The position numbers and the translations under genes are program-made. Below, in pieces: positions 63,484 through 64,000 of a stretch of DNA of 64,000 bases. Positions within the stretch are counted from its first letter, which is position 1, and every line of letters starts with the position of its first letter. The notes beneath the pieces are model-generated. The model ran no database searches. It saw only the letters and a list, made by a program, of their open reading frames with translations, and had not been told where the DNA came from. The DNA is from UBA1206 sp050953105 (lineage in GTDB: Bacteria > Bacillota > Clostridia > Oscillospirales > CAG-382). The stretch spans positions 124,001 through 188,000 of the forward strand of contig JBMNMA010000007.1 of assembly GCA_050953105.1 (NCBI GenBank), in the 5' to 3' direction.

Positions 63484-63975
63484 TCAGCCAGTTTTAGGCT
63501 GTTCGCCTTCAGAAACCACCTTTATTTCGGTTATTTTGCCTCTTATATAGCAATCGCCGGTTTCAAGCCCGAATTCCGACTTTATAAGCAGAATATCGTC
63601 GCCTTTGGTGTAGAAAGTGTCGTCAATAACATAGCCTTCGACATAAAGCACCATAACCGCCGAGGAATAGTATTCGGAAGGAGCCGTAAGCTCCTGGTCA
63701 CCAACGAAAATGGTGTCCTTAACCGGGGTAAAGGCTGTGCTATTTATCTTGCCGAAGTATAATCCGCCGTCGGCCATATACAGCTTTGTCCCTTCTGTTA
63801 AGACGGCTTTGCAACCGTTGGGCATGCTTTCCACCTCAAAGGTTACCTCAAGTACCACGCTTTCCCCGGGGAAAAGGGTGTCCTTTATCTGTTCCCTGAA
63901 AACAATACCCAAAATAACCCCGGCAATTATGATTATTATTAGCAAATCAAAGAGATTGAAACGCTTATTTTTCAT
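63484..63975 (-). CDS. DUF4330 family membrane-anchored protein
   Basis: The 163-residue protein begins with one transmembrane helix (FNLFDLLIIIIIAGVILGIV) and an extracellular beta-rich DUF4330 domain. The family is found in Clostridia and cyanobacteria with unknown role. AAGGGGATAAAAA precedes the ATG near the window edge. It lies upstream of the HPr-like gene on the same strand but is separated by that gene's promoter. Confidence 0.75.
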   Translation of the reverse strand: MKNKRFNLFDLLIIIIIAGVILGIVFREQIKDTLFPGESVVLEVTFEVESMPNGCKAVLTEGTKLYMADGGLYFGKINSTAFTPVKDTIFVGDQELTAPSEYYSSAVMVLYVEGYVIDDTFYTKGDDILLIKSEFGLETGDCYIRGKITEIKVVSEGEQPKTG

Positions 63976-64000
63976 TTTTTATCCCCTTTTTCCCCATTTA

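Noticed and set aside
1..64000. CRISPR array, rRNA genes, tmRNA, SRP RNA or a known riboswitch
   Set aside because: I scanned the gaps and saw no regularly spaced repeats or familiar conserved cores.

Overview
The window looks like chromosomal DNA of a low-to-moderate GC Gram-positive anaerobe of class Clostridia, most likely an uncultured relative of the Oscillospiraceae/Ruminococcaceae. The clues are strong Shine-Dalgarno sites with frequent GTG and TTG starts, a tig-clpP-clpX cluster, a class B sortase, a dockerin-bearing exoprotein, a CD1247-type protein, a TnpV protein and many lipoproteins. Species cannot be read from the sequence alone.

Region by region: 0-4.4 kb holds an SdpI-like membrane protein, an ECF sigma factor with a membrane-anchored partner, and a SulP anion transporter. 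4.5-8.9 kb is a decayed accessory island next to a tRNA-Leu(CAG). It contains a lipoprotein gene cut by one in-frame stop, a HEPN-like gene split over two frames, a MerR regulator and an alpha/beta hydrolase that both carry frameshifts, and tnpV plus a relic of a second tnpV 3' end. 9-14 kb holds a lipoprotein, sortase B and the protein-quality-control set tig-clpP-clpX. 14-19 kb has an orphan prepilin, a DUF6485 protein, a DUF1801 protein, a CapA-like phosphatase and a radical SAM protein. 19-26 kb is an exoprotein region: a GH84 beta-N-acetylglucosaminidase, a DUF4430-like lipoprotein, an AEC transporter and a large dockerin/discoidin/DUF4855 protein. 26-45 kb is mainly housekeeping: hslO, an M24 peptidase, efp, a CD1247-like protein, an amidohydrolase, a DUF1846 protein, ruvX, asnB, two membrane proteins, secA, trmL, mnmE-mnmG-rsmG, a Nudix hydrolase and tRNA-Gln(TTG).

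45-57 kb is a compact type IV pilus/type II secretion-like operon: three prepilin-like proteins, a PilM-like protein, a prepilin peptidase, PilC and PilB. A separately promoted 48-residue membrane peptide precedes it and two large unrecognised proteins follow it. 57-64 kb carries a coiled-coil membrane protein, a D-2-hydroxyacid dehydrogenase, an enolase-superfamily enzyme, coaD, rsmD, uvrC, an HPr-like protein whose catalytic His15 is Arg, and a DUF4330 protein.

The points most worth following up are the same-direction frameshifts in the island bracketed by tnpV 3' ends, the HPr-like protein with R15/S46 under a promoter covered by a perfect inverted repeat, and the two unknown proteins at the end of the pilus operon with the 48-residue peptide in front of it.
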